A stretch of DNA of 31,451 bases from the NCBI GenBank assembly GCA_910583985.1, contig CAJTYA010000022.1, positions 1-31,451 on the forward strand. Reading direction: 5' to 3'. The notes beneath the pieces were generated by a model that saw only the letters and a list, made by a program, of their open reading frames with translations, made no database searches and had not been told where the DNA came from. Below are positions 25,701 through 31,451 of this stretch, piece after piece (positions within the stretch are counted from its first letter, which is position 1; the number at the start of each line of letters is the position of its first letter). The stretch is from an uncultured Alistipes sp. GTDB taxonomy: Bacteria; Bacteroidota; Bacteroidia; Bacteroidales; Rikenellaceae. The translations under genes and the position numbers were made by a program.

Positions 25701-27484
25701 GCCCGCAGCCCGATGCCCCCGCAGTCGGCTCCGCAATAGTCGAAACGGTCCACGAGCAGCTCCCCGTCGAACGTCGTCGTCGCGGCGAAGGGGTCGAATC
25801 CCGCCCCTTGGGCATTCAGGCTCAGGCTCGCCGCACCCAACGAATCCGCCGGCAGCCAGCGGCCCAAGGGGAGGCTGTCACAACGCAGATCGACCCGGTA
25901 GCGCTCGCTGCGCAGGTTCATCTCGCCGCCGAGGGCGATACGGCCCGAATCGGCTTCCAGACGGATGTCGGGATAGAACGTGCCCCGCTGCGCCCGCACG
26001 TCGGCCCTCAGGGCGATGTGCCGGGGCATGCGCAGGCGTCTTTGCAACGCCGTATCGGGCAGCAGCGGCCGCAGGAAGTCCAACTGCGCGAACGTCGCGT
26101 CCACATGCACGTTTCCGCCGACCGAGGGGAGGTCCGTCAGCGAAACGAGCGTTCCGCGCGCGTTCAGACGGATATGGTCCGGCATGTCGATCCGGAGGCG
26201 CTCGACGCGCAGGTCGTCGAGCGTCCCGTCCGCCTCGGCGTCGAGCGTCAGCGTCTTGCCGGAGAGCGTTTTCCGCATCTGTTCCGACGCCGGGACGAAC
26301 AGGGCGATCTCTTCCGGATCGACGCTCGCCGAGAGCACGGCCTTCACCGGCGTGGCGGCGGACATGCCCGAAGGGAGCCGTCCGGCCGAGAGCGTGGCCG
26401 CGATCTCGGAGCGCAGCGTTTCGAGCCGGAAACCGTCCAACCGGACGTAGGCGCTGTCCATCGAAAAGGCGCCCCGCATCGAACGCACCTGCAACCCGCA
26501 CCGCTCGCGGAGGGACAGTTCCCCGATCACGGCCCGCACGTCCCCGCCCCGGTTGTATATCGAATCGGCACGGAGCGACAGGCCGGTCACGACGATATGG
26601 CGGGGATCGAATCCCTCGCTCGGCTCGCCCTGCAACGCTCCGTATTCGACGGCGTTGTCTTCCAGCGCGATGTGCCCGACGGCCACGCTCCATAGGGCCG
26701 TATCCGAATCGGGCGTCTCTTCCGCATGGGGAGCCTCCCCGACCGGCGCCGCAGCCGTCGTGTCGGACCGTACGCTGTAACGCCCGCCCGTCAGCGCGAC
26801 GCTCCGCACGGCCACCCGGCGCTCGTCCATATCCACCTCGCCGTCCTCGATGCGGCCCGACGACAGGAAAGCGCCGATGCGGGTCGTCTGCGGCGTGTCG
26901 CTCATCGTGAAATCGACGTTCGCGACCCGGAGCGACCGGGAGCGTATTCTCCATCCGGGCGAAACGGAGTCGGCCTCGGCGGCCGTCGTATCGTCGGGAA
27001 GCTGCCGCGTGAGCAGCACGATCTTCCCGCTGTCGAGTTCGATGTCCGACAGCGCAGCCATGCGCCCCTTCAGGTCGATCGTGTCGGTCCGCAGCAGGAA
27101 CCGCCCGATGTCGGCCCGCAGGTCCGTGCGGCCCAACGAATCCCGGTACCGGGCCTTCACACGATCTAAAGAAAATCTCCTGAGCACGACCTCCTTGCGC
27201 AACAGCGGCCACAGGGCGACGTCGGCTTCGAGCGTTCCGCAATGCAGCAGCGTGTCGCGGTCGGGTTGCAGCACGAGCGCGTCGTTCACGGAGAGCTTCA
27301 GCGGAAACGCAAGCCGGACGCGTTCGATGGCCAGCGTCATCCCCGTTTTCCGCGCGACGGTGGTTTCCAACTTGTTCTTGAGGAAGTGCTGCACCGGAGG
27401 CAGATAGAGCGAAACGGAGAGCAGCAGAAACAGCGCGAGTATGCCCAGAACGAATCCGAGCAGGTATTTGAAAACTTTCTTCAT
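22727..27484 (-). CDS. tamB: TamB: translocation and assembly module protein (DUF490)
   Basis: The protein has 1585 residues from the ATG at 27484 (MKKVFKYLLGFVLGILALFL). An in-frame ATG at 27544 would add 20 charged residues before the anchor. Residues about 5-28 are a single membrane anchor. The body is a long series of repeating beta segments (R/D-rich, for example VDRFDYCGADCGGIGLRA), as expected of an AsmA/TamB-type periplasmic groove. The C-terminal 400 residues carry the conserved TamB domain: DGTVRYHPPVISGKTFRI, MTAEQRASQAMSLLIYNTYT and LNSFIQKELNQWAQNNLKG. It spans the periplasm and works with TamL in protein insertion or lipid transport. It is the first gene of the unit and divergent from purU over about 200 bases. 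Confidence 0.92.
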   Translation of the reverse strand: MKKVFKYLLGFVLGILALFLLLSVSLYLPPVQHFLKNKLETTVARKTGMTLAIERVRLAFPLKLSVNDALVLQPDRDTLLHCGTLEADVALWPLLRKEVVLRRFSLDRVKARYRDSLGRTDLRADIGRFLLRTDTIDLKGRMAALSDIELDSGKIVLLTRQLPDDTTAAEADSVSPGWRIRSRSLRVANVDFTMSDTPQTTRIGAFLSSGRIEDGEVDMDERRVAVRSVALTGGRYSVRSDTTAAAPVGEAPHAEETPDSDTALWSVAVGHIALEDNAVEYGALQGEPSEGFDPRHIVVTGLSLRADSIYNRGGDVRAVIGELSLRERCGLQVRSMRGAFSMDSAYVRLDGFRLETLRSEIAATLSAGRLPSGMSAATPVKAVLSASVDPEEIALFVPASEQMRKTLSGKTLTLDAEADGTLDDLRVERLRIDMPDHIRLNARGTLVSLTDLPSVGGNVHVDATFAQLDFLRPLLPDTALQRRLRMPRHIALRADVRAQRGTFYPDIRLEADSGRIALGGEMNLRSERYRVDLRCDSLPLGRWLPADSLGAASLSLNAQGAGFDPFAATTTFDGELLVDRFDYCGADCGGIGLRAGLREHALEGALSVRNAALRSELGITGELREQTQSVRIAGTVDSCDLYALHLLQERFAFSLKLDLAASASREKTYTLALETDDIELRYGPDRKSLQPLSARVHAGVDSVGASMASGDMKLTFRSPQGTDSLAAAFSRTAAAVAGQLRRGSLDMDSLRGGMPLYRLDLTAGRNNPLNRFLEQKGARFKRLALRSSVRDGHPFAAGLTIDKLSSGSLLLDTLNVAFRQQDERLVYLLRLANSPGNMDNVALVALFGHIAGNRAVLECEQKTRDGRTGFRFGLDAVRSDSAVRVSMFPEHPTLGFDTWNIAPDNHVTYLFTKQVDADFILTRQQQHIRLETVPHDGPGRKVELDMGGIDIGQTLALFPAAPALEGILGANLFVNFGDATVVEGNVSVDEFRYDKNRVGDLALSVRYRPDREGGQQAGAELTVDGQKALTVEGVYGADTLSPLDFTVSLPGLPLAAANAFLPSGTAELSGSLQGEIALSGTSSRPKMNGALQLVGTRVQVSMIGTAFGLSSDSIAIRDNVVRFDRYALTAPNRQPLTVDGTVSLGDFSRIVTDLRMHAEDFQVVDVDRNRHSLVYGKAFLDIDASVRGAVDELTVRGNVELLGGTQITYVMKDSPLEVKSRTQNMVEFVSFSDTTSLDDEPDSVRTLRIGGMDLLANVRVSDEARLAVNLSDDGQNRIDLTGGGNLTYTMNRLGDTRFSGKYVISDGTVRYHPPVISGKTFRIRQGSYVEWVGDLADPAFNITAVETLRTTVSTEDQASRSVDFDIIVRIRNTLESLSVTFDLAAPEDLALQNQLSSMTAEQRASQAMSLLIYNTYTGPGTTAKANSSNALNSFIQKELNQWAQNNLKGVDLSFGIDTYDDASAGAKGSRTDYSYRLSKSLFGDRVKAVIGGKVSSEADPDENLKENLIDDISLEYRLTKRDNMFLKLFRHTGYESILEGEVTETGVGFVIRKKMLKITDLFRLVRNRQKNAAPRTQNPSDDRHE

Positions 27485-27630
27485 CCTTCGGTCGATAGCG
27501 GTACGCAAGCGTAACCTATCCAATTTCAGGCCAGAATGCCGCATTTTTCCTGTCAGGGACTCGATTCTAATATAAATGCGGCGAAACGGACGCTCCGCCG
27601 AAGACCCGGTCGCCGTCCCCGTGGCGCACA

Positions 27631-27661
27631 GTTGCATAACGGCCGAATTTTCGTACCTTTG
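27631..27661 (+). promoter_or_regulatory. Promoter candidate for purU
   Basis: GTTG (27631-27634), 19 bases, then TACCTTTG (27654-27661), a perfect -7 element with a one-mismatch -33. Transcription would start near 27668, about 19 bases before the ATG at 27687. The ten bases GTACCTTTGC (27653-27662) also match the core GTAnnTTTGC described for CTnDOT insertion sites. Confidence 0.65.
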
Positions 27662-27686
27662 CGCCGTAAAACCGAACCCGGAGAGG

Positions 27687-28544
27687 ATGAAAGAGGAGGC
27701 CCAACTGTTGCTGCATTGTCCGGACAAACCCGGCATTCTGGCCGAAGTGACGGATTTCATCACCGTCAACAAAGGCAATATCGTCTATTTGGATCAATAC
27801 GTGGATCGTGTCGAGAACGTGTTTTTCATGCGCATCGCATGGGAGTTGTCCGACTTCCTGATTCCGCGCGAAAAGATCGAGGACTACTTCCGCACGCTGT
27901 ACGCCGTCAAGTACGGCATGAATTTCAGGCTCTATTTTTCGGACGCCAAGCCGCGCATGGCCGTGTTCGTCTCGAAAATGTCGCACTGCCTGTACGACAT
28001 GCTGGCCCGTTACACGGCCGGCGAGTGGAACGTCGATATTCCGCTGATCGTCAGCAACCACCCCGATCTGGAGCACATCGCCCGGCGGTTCGACATCCCG
28101 TTCCGCTGCTTCCCCGTCTCACCCGACAACAAGGCCCGGCAGGAGCAGGCCGAGATGGAGCTTCTGGCCGAACACAAGGTCAATTTCATCGTGCTGGCCC
28201 GCTACATGCAGATCGTCTCCGAGAAGATGATCGCCGCCTACCCCAACCGCATCATCAACATCCACCATTCGTTCCTGCCCGCATTCATCGGCGCCCGCCC
28301 CTACCATGCCGCCTTCGAGCGAGGCGTGAAGATCATCGGCGCGACGAGTCACTACGTGACCACGGAGCTCGACGCGGGGCCGATCATCGAACAGGACATC
28401 GTCCGCATCACGCACAAGGACACCGTCTCCGATCTGGTCAACAAGGGGAAAGACCTCGAAAAAATCGTCCTCTCCCGCGCCGTGCAGAAGCACATCGAAC
28501 GCAAGGTACTGGTCTACAAGAATAAGACCGTCATTTTCAACTGA
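27687..28544 (+). CDS. purU: Formyltetrahydrofolate deformylase
   Basis: The 285-residue protein starts at the ATG at 27687. The frame is open back to 27576, but that part crosses the promoter. It hydrolyses 10-formyl-THF to formate and THF, supplying formate for purine synthesis and balancing one-carbon units. Residues about 5-75 are an ACT domain (LLLHCPDKPGILAEVTDFIT), the regulatory part typical of PurU. Residues about 85-285 are the formyltransferase-like catalytic domain. It holds the triad Asn191 and His193 in NIHHSFLPAFIGARPYH and Asp229 in TTELDAGPIIEQD. Length is standard (about 280-290). It converges on the damaged gene at 28581-29477 across only 36 bases. Confidence 0.96.
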   Translation: MKEEAQLLLHCPDKPGILAEVTDFITVNKGNIVYLDQYVDRVENVFFMRIAWELSDFLIPREKIEDYFRTLYAVKYGMNFRLYFSDAKPRMAVFVSKMSHCLYDMLARYTAGEWNVDIPLIVSNHPDLEHIARRFDIPFRCFPVSPDNKARQEQAEMELLAEHKVNFIVLARYMQIVSEKMIAAYPNRIINIHHSFLPAFIGARPYHAAFERGVKIIGATSHYVTTELDAGPIIEQDIVRITHKDTVSDLVNKGKDLEKIVLSRAVQKHIERKVLVYKNKTVIFN

Positions 28545-28580
28545 TCGCCGGCTCGTCCCTCCGCAGGCGCAGCGGAAGAA

Positions 28581-29477
28581 TCATCGACCGACGTAAGCCG
28601 CGGCTTCGACGAAAAGGGAGACCGCCATACTGTCTCTGTACCAATGTCCCTGCACATGGTCTTTGGTGATTACCCCGCGCCGGGCAGGAACGGCAATAGG
28701 CATTTCGAGTCCTTTCCGGGCTTCGTCGGCTCCGGAATATTCCAACAGGGTCAGCGTTACGGCGAATTTTCCGGGTTTCAGGCGAATGTCCGCGGCGTTC
28801 AAATCGAGTCCGATCCATCCGTCGCGCCGGTCGTTTATTTCGAACCGGATGTCTTTGTCCGTGACGGGCACGGCCGGGCGGTCGTCTTCGACCGTGTAGA
28901 ACGTCAGGCGGAACAGGGCATGCTCGAATCCGTTGCGACCGATGTAGAAATTCAGACGGGATACCCTGCAATCGTATTTGCTTTCGAGCAACATGCCGCA
29001 TTCTTTTCCCACGGGATCGGGACCGTCGAAAAAGTTCGTACCGAACACGGTGTTCACTTTGCTCCGCCCCATTCTGACACGTCGGGTCTTGCCCGGCAAG
29101 ACGACCGTTTCGGCGATTCCGTAATTTTTTCGCTGCAATCCTACGACCAGAGTGTCCGAACCGAATGACTCGGCGATTCTCCGTTTCGCAGGTTCGTATC
29201 CGACCAAAGAAAACGTCAGGCTGTCATCGAGGGAAACCGTATCCGAAAGCGGGAAAGCGAAATTTCCGCTGCTGTCCGTAAGGACTCCGACTCTCTTTCC
29301 CTCGATTCCCACGGCCGCATAGGAAAGTGCCGAACTGTCCGTCGAATCGAATATCCGGCCCCGCAAGATAGGCTGGGCGCGGCCCGTTTTCGCGCGGCCT
29401 CCCCTCCGGCGAAGCGCGGGAAAAGTCCTTCGCATCTTCGGGCACATGCCGAATGCGGGGAGCCGGACGACTTTCAT
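28581..29477 (-). CDS. Carboxypeptidase-regulatory-domain protein, 5' end probably lost
   Basis: The open frame of up to 298 residues is convincing only from about residue 35 (29375 downward). There a carboxypeptidase D regulatory-like beta-sandwich begins: PILRGRIFDSTDSSALSYAA, GIEGKRVGVLTDSSGNFAFP and SLVGYEPAKR. The C-terminal part (about 150-298) resembles the conserved tail of Bacteroidetes proteins of this kind (SKVNTVFGTNFFD, SRLNFYIGRNGFEHALFRL), function unknown. Such proteins are normally exported. Here the residues before position 35 are Arg-rich with no signal peptide, and none of the three frames supplies one. The upstream DNA is repeat copy A (29409-29664), which contains the nominal ATG at 29477. 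The gene has probably lost its start and may be inactive. Confidence 0.6.
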   Translation of the reverse strand: MKVVRLPAFGMCPKMRRTFPALRRRGGRAKTGRAQPILRGRIFDSTDSSALSYAAVGIEGKRVGVLTDSSGNFAFPLSDTVSLDDSLTFSLVGYEPAKRRIAESFGSDTLVVGLQRKNYGIAETVVLPGKTRRVRMGRSKVNTVFGTNFFDGPDPVGKECGMLLESKYDCRVSRLNFYIGRNGFEHALFRLTFYTVEDDRPAVPVTDKDIRFEINDRRDGWIGLDLNAADIRLKPGKFAVTLTLLEYSGADEARKGLEMPIAVPARRGVITKDHVQGHWYRDSMAVSLFVEAAAYVGR

Positions 29478-29664
29478 GTCCGACGGCGCGGGCGCATTGT
29501 GTCCGTACTCTCGACGGTTTACCGGAGCCCTTAACGAAGTATAAGTGCGACGCCCGCACCGGATCTTTCCGGCAGGGGACCCTCTCTCCGCATCGCTTTG
29601 CTTTCCGACAGATCAGGGCCTTTCGAGAACCGAAATATTACAGCATCTTCATAAAGGAATGCGG
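29409..29664. repeat. Degenerate repeat module, copy A
   Basis: This stretch aligns along its length with 30044-30266 (copy B). Shared landmarks in order are CATGCCGAATGCG, GACGG/AACGGTTT, GAGCC, GTATAAGT, GCCCGC, CTTTCC/TTTTCCGGC, and CGAAA...ATCTTC...GAAT.CGGC. The module's final TATCTTCG (possible -7 element in B) is GCATCTTC here, and the hairpin of B is mostly lost. It runs into the 5' end of the gene at 28581-29477. Confidence 0.6.
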
Positions 29665-29706
29665 CTCGGTCCGAAAGCGGTTCGGACTCGGACTCATAGG
29701 GCGGCC

Positions 29707-29768
29707 GGTTTTCAGGAGCTTTCACTGCTTACAGATCGCGACGCCCGCACCGGACTTTCCGGCAGGGG
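29707..29768. repeat. Partial repeat module, copy C
   Basis: This copy matches the middle of copy A (29516-29578). Its core 29738-29768 is identical to 29547-29578 except for one inserted base; it starts GCGACGCCCGCACCGGA and ends TTTCCGGCAGGGG. Copy B carries a more diverged version at about 30151-30210. The flanks of C do not match the rest of the module. Confidence 0.65.
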
Positions 29769-29942
29769 GGCCGTTCTCCCCGCGCCGTCCGCTCTGCCTT
29801 GGCGGAGCGGGAAAGGACCGGAAACGGGCTCCCCGTCCGTTCGGCGACGGAAGAATCCGGGGCGAAATCCGTCGGTTTTTCCTTTCGAGAGGGTGGAAAC
29901 CACCCGATTGCAATAAAAAACATATAAATTCCGCAGCGGGAT

Positions 29943-29973
29943 ATTGCATATTTACAAAATGTAGCTACCTTTG
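29943..29973 (+). promoter_or_regulatory. Promoter candidate with no gene behind it
   Basis: ATTG (29943-29946), 19 bases, then TACCTTTG (29966-29973): perfect -7, one-mismatch -33, correct spacing, AT-rich surroundings. A transcript would start near 29980 and run through repeat copy B with its long hairpin. There is no convincing protein-coding gene downstream. Confidence 0.5.
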
Positions 29974-30050
29974 GAACGAACGATTCGCCGGAAACGGCGG
30001 GTTTGTCGGCTTTGCTAAACGAAAATTCTGGAAAAATTTTGCAGCGAGCA

Positions 30051-30140
30051 AAGCACAAGTAGCCCTCACATTTTTGGCTCATGCCGAATGCGAGGAAATT
30101 GGTTGGGACTCCATGCTTTCGGCGTGGGCCTCTTGTGCTT
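30051..30140 (+). ncRNA. Candidate structured RNA: nested stem of 90 nt
   Basis: The outer stem is AAGCACAAG (30051-30059) with CTTGTGCTT (30132-30140), 9 perfect pairs. Next comes GCCC/GGGC. The inner stem is CATGCCGAATGC (30080-30091) with GCTTTCGGCGTG (30115-30126), which pairs 11 of 12 positions counting one G-U on the + strand. The terminal loop is about 23 bases. It lies about 70 bases after the start expected from the promoter at 29943-29973. No known RNA family was recognised. The strand is uncertain, because the minus strand folds almost as well. Confidence 0.4.
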
Positions 30141-30219
30141 ATATCGCAACGGTTTTCCAGAGCCTTCGTTTGTATAAGTACAATGCCCGCGCCGCTTCGT
30201 TTTCCGGCGAATCCAAAAC

Positions 30220-30250
30220 TTTCAAAAGACGAAAAGTTATGGTATCTTCG
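30220..30250 (+). promoter_or_regulatory. Possible promoter at the end of repeat copy B
   Basis: TTTC (30220-30223), 19 bases, TATCTTCG (30243-30250). The -7 element is identical to that of ung, and flanking bases are also alike (AAAGTT before, GG.AAAG after). It points into the palindrome cluster at 30261-30369. Confidence 0.35.
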
Positions 30251-30260
30251 CGGAAAAGAA

Positions 30261-30276
30261 TACGGCCACGGCCGTA
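30261..30276. repeat. Perfect inverted repeat 1
   Basis: TACGGCC, AC, GGCCGTA: 7-bp arms with a 2-base centre. It lies 11 bases after the possible -7 element at 30243-30250, around the expected transcription start, where an operator could sit. Confidence 0.7.
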
Positions 30277-30287
30277 ACATATTTATT

Positions 30288-30308
30288 TAAAGGTTAAGAC
30301 AACCTTTA
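30288..30308. repeat. Perfect inverted repeat 2
   Basis: TAAAGGTT, AAGAC, AACCTTTA: 8-bp arms with a 5-base centre. It is second of four inverted repeats in this AT-rich stretch. No T-run follows, so a terminator is unlikely. Confidence 0.7.
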
Positions 30309-30329
30309 TACCTTCTGACAAACTTGCGA

Positions 30330-30349
30330 CTGTTATAGCGTTATAACAG
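30330..30349. repeat. Perfect inverted repeat 3 (20 bases)
   Basis: CTGTTATA, GCGT, TATAACAG: 8-bp arms with a 4-base centre. It directly abuts the next inverted repeat, also 20 bases long. Such a pair fits side-by-side dimer sites of a DNA-binding protein or a recombination site. Confidence 0.75.
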
Positions 30350-30369
30350 GTTTATAGATCGGTATAAAC
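30350..30369. repeat. Perfect inverted repeat 4 (20 bases)
   Basis: GTTTATA, GATCGG, TATAAAC: 7-bp arms with a 6-base centre. It starts with the base after inverted repeat 3 and shares the TATA-ended half-site style but not the exact sequence. Confidence 0.75.
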
Positions 30370-30682
30370 TTTGTCTGAAACCCTTGCTATGCCTGCGGCC
30401 TTGTGCCGTGGGCGGCTTGGGCGTAAGGACAGTTACCGATCCAAAGGCTCGCAAGGCCGGTCAGAAGGGACTGTACCTGCGCCCTCGCCTTTTATTGTCT
30501 GTCTCGCCGGGAGCTGCGCAGGACGAACCGATGCCCGATTCCTTCACTCGTCATTCTCCCGATAGTATGTTACGGCCTCCGTCCCGATTTACCGATTCTT
30601 CCGCTCCGGCGGAAACCCAAACAGCCGCCTCCGGATGGTGCGGTCGGCGTGTAGTCGTTGCCGCACGGGCTCTTGCCCGGTC
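30370..30682. other. Region without a recognisable gene
   Basis: This stretch is GC-rich again after the AT-rich palindrome block. An open frame of 64 codons beginning at a TTG at 30371 runs to 30565, but has no family resemblance and no good start. Nothing else stands out. Confidence 0.4.
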
Positions 30683-31255
30683 ATGTTTCGGCAGCTCCCG
30701 GCTTTTCCGGCAGCAGGGGTGGTGTTCCCTTACGGTCGATCCGTCCGGTACAGGGTTCCCGTTCACCTCGTTAGTTTCCCTATCGGCAACATCCGCAAGG
30801 AACGAACAGGAACGGGGCTCCGAGCCTGTCCGTTTAGGAAATGACGGTTCGCGTCGCCGTCGGTTCCTCATTCTTTTCGTCGTACCATTCCGCACGGCGT
30901 TCCCGTCTTTCCCGATCTATCTGTTTGTTAGGCCAGTCGCAGAGTGGCGGGAACGGGACGCCGTGCTTTTTCATTTCGGTCGGTTCGGGTTGCTCTACCG
31001 GTCGTCCTTCCGACTGTTATCCGACACAGGGTTCCCGTTCGCCTCGTTAGTTTCCCTATCGGCAACATCCGCAAGGAACGAGCTGAAAAGGGGCTTCGTG
31101 CCTATCCGTTTCGGAAGTGGTAGCTCGCATCGCGGCCGGTTCTGTCTTCTTTTCATTGCATCATCCTGCACGGTGTTCCCATTCTTCTCGCCGTATACCA
31201 CACCTGCGATCACAGGGGGCGAACCGGGACGGGAAGCCGTGCTTTTCTTGTTCCG
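30683..31255. repeat. Tandem duplication, unit about 276 bases, two diverged copies
   Basis: Copy 1 runs about 30683-30970 and copy 2 about 30971-31255. The 56 bases at 30750-30805 recur at 31026-31081 with a single difference (A to G). Flanking parts align more loosely: CCGTTT.GGAA, CATTCCGCACGGCGTTCCC against CATCCTGCACGGTGTTCCC, and CCGTGCTTTTTCATTTCGG against CCGTGCTTTTCTTGTTCCG. The outer boundaries are approximate. Confidence 0.7.
30834..30974 (-). CDS. Possible 46-residue small protein within tandem copy 1
   Basis: An ATG at 30974 opens 46 codons to a TAA at 30834. The predicted peptide starts MKKHGVPFPPLCDWPNKQID and continues highly charged (Arg/Glu-rich), ending TATRTVIS. Composition looks more protein-like than most frames here, with no run of Arg/Pro. 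In tandem copy 2 the aligned sequence reads EKHGFPSRFAPCD and stops early, so it is broken there. It has no recognised family, promoter or partner. It may be chance or the remnant of a larger mobile-element gene. Confidence 0.25.
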   Translation of the reverse strand: MKKHGVPFPPLCDWPNKQIDRERRERRAEWYDEKNEEPTATRTVIS

Positions 31256-31451
31256 AAAGTACGGTTCCCGTTTCAGGGGATCGCACTGTAAGTCGGGAAA
31301 GTGCGCGGCGCTCGCCGGTTTCCGTGAGGGCGGCCGGAAGGGCAAGCCCATGCCGCCGCTTTCCCTTTTTTCCAGCTATACGTCTTCGGGCCGAAAAGGC
31401 CGAGACGAAAAACGATATATACAGTTTAAAAGCCGCCCTTCCGACCGGCGG
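31256..31451. other. End of window, no recognisable gene
   Basis: About 195 bases beyond the tandem duplication. A minus-strand frame enters from 31351 but shows no family resemblance. A short AT-rich patch (about 31411-31430) could hold a promoter for whatever lies beyond the edge. Confidence 0.4.

Larger units (their letters stand above)
30044..30266. repeat. Repeat module, copy B (best preserved)
   Basis: Homologous to copy A (29409-29664). It contains the nested hairpin 30051-30140 and ends in a promoter-like TTTC-N19-TATCTTCG (30220-30250). Both strands are open through part of it, but the frames end inside or just past the module and show no family resemblance. I therefore treat it as non-coding. 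Confidence 0.6.

Noticed and set aside
22754..26695. Open frame of 1313 codons on the strand opposite tamB
   Set aside because: It mirrors the codon frame of tamB in GC-rich DNA, resembles no family, and tamB is well supported by its anchor and C-terminal domain. The same applies to the 697-codon frame opposite tamL (20113-22206).
29453..30277. 274-codon + strand frame and 183-codon - strand frame across the repeat region
   Set aside because: Both run over the repeat module and its hairpin, start or end inside it, and the frames differ between module copies. A structural or repeat origin fits better than a protein.
30288..30308. Intrinsic terminator
   Set aside because: Good stem but AT-rich, with no T-run after it and no gene ending upstream.
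30321..30355. Possible XerCD dif-like site at the palindromes
   Set aside because: The TGCGAC...TTATAACA arrangement only vaguely resembles the dif arms; several conserved positions do not match.
30261..30369. CRISPR array
   Set aside because: The four inverted repeats differ in sequence and there are no regular direct repeats with spacers, nor cas genes.
30371..30565. 64-codon + strand frame after the palindromes
   Set aside because: It begins at a TTG, has Ser/Arg/Gly-rich sequence without recognisable domain, and does not reappear in the tandem units.

Overview
The window looks like chromosomal DNA of a GC-rich member of the Bacteroidales, most likely Alistipes or a relative in the Rikenellaceae. 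This is an inference from several signs. Gene starts lack Shine-Dalgarno sequences. Several genes are preceded by the Bacteroidetes promoter pattern (TTTG, about 20 bases, TAnnTTTG). Lipoprotein signals are frequent, the outer-membrane assembly protein is the lipoprotein form TamL, and a secreted-type carboxypeptidase-regulatory-domain protein is present. No rRNA, tRNA, CRISPR array or intact insertion sequence was seen.

Layout. 1-737: 3'-truncated CPA1-type cation/proton antiporter (-). 1558-5812: transglutaminase-like lipoprotein, uracil-DNA glycosylase and an unrecognised lipoprotein (+). 6124-8911: two-gene operon of a dicarboxylate/amino-acid symporter and an L,D-transpeptidase (-). 9958-11049: AI-2E-family membrane protein (+), ending at a strong hairpin. 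11416-13321: phosphoglycerate mutase and a ferredoxin-nitroreductase (-). 13575-19668: six genes on the + strand, three for GDP-D-glycero-D-manno-heptose (hddA, hddC, gmhB) followed by the oxidative pentose phosphate pathway (gnd, zwf, pgl). 19708-27484: HAD phosphatase, tamL and tamB (-). 27687-28544: purU (+). 28581-29477: carboxypeptidase-regulatory-domain protein whose secretion signal appears lost (-).

How the genes fit together. The pentose phosphate genes make NADPH and ribulose 5-phosphate. Its non-oxidative branch gives sedoheptulose 7-phosphate, the precursor of the heptose made by the three genes just upstream. The isomerase GmhA, needed to link the two, is not in the window. TamL and TamB overlap by 8 bases and should form one envelope-assembly complex.

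The last 2 kb (29480-31451) has no convincing gene and is the most unusual part. It holds a degenerate module in two full copies and one partial copy, one copy folding into a long nested hairpin behind a near-consensus promoter. It also holds four perfect inverted repeats within 110 bases, two of them abutting 20-base palindromes, and a tandem duplication of about 276 bases with a nearly identical 56-base core. It could be a remnant or edge of a mobile element, or a repeated non-coding RNA module; the sequence alone does not decide.
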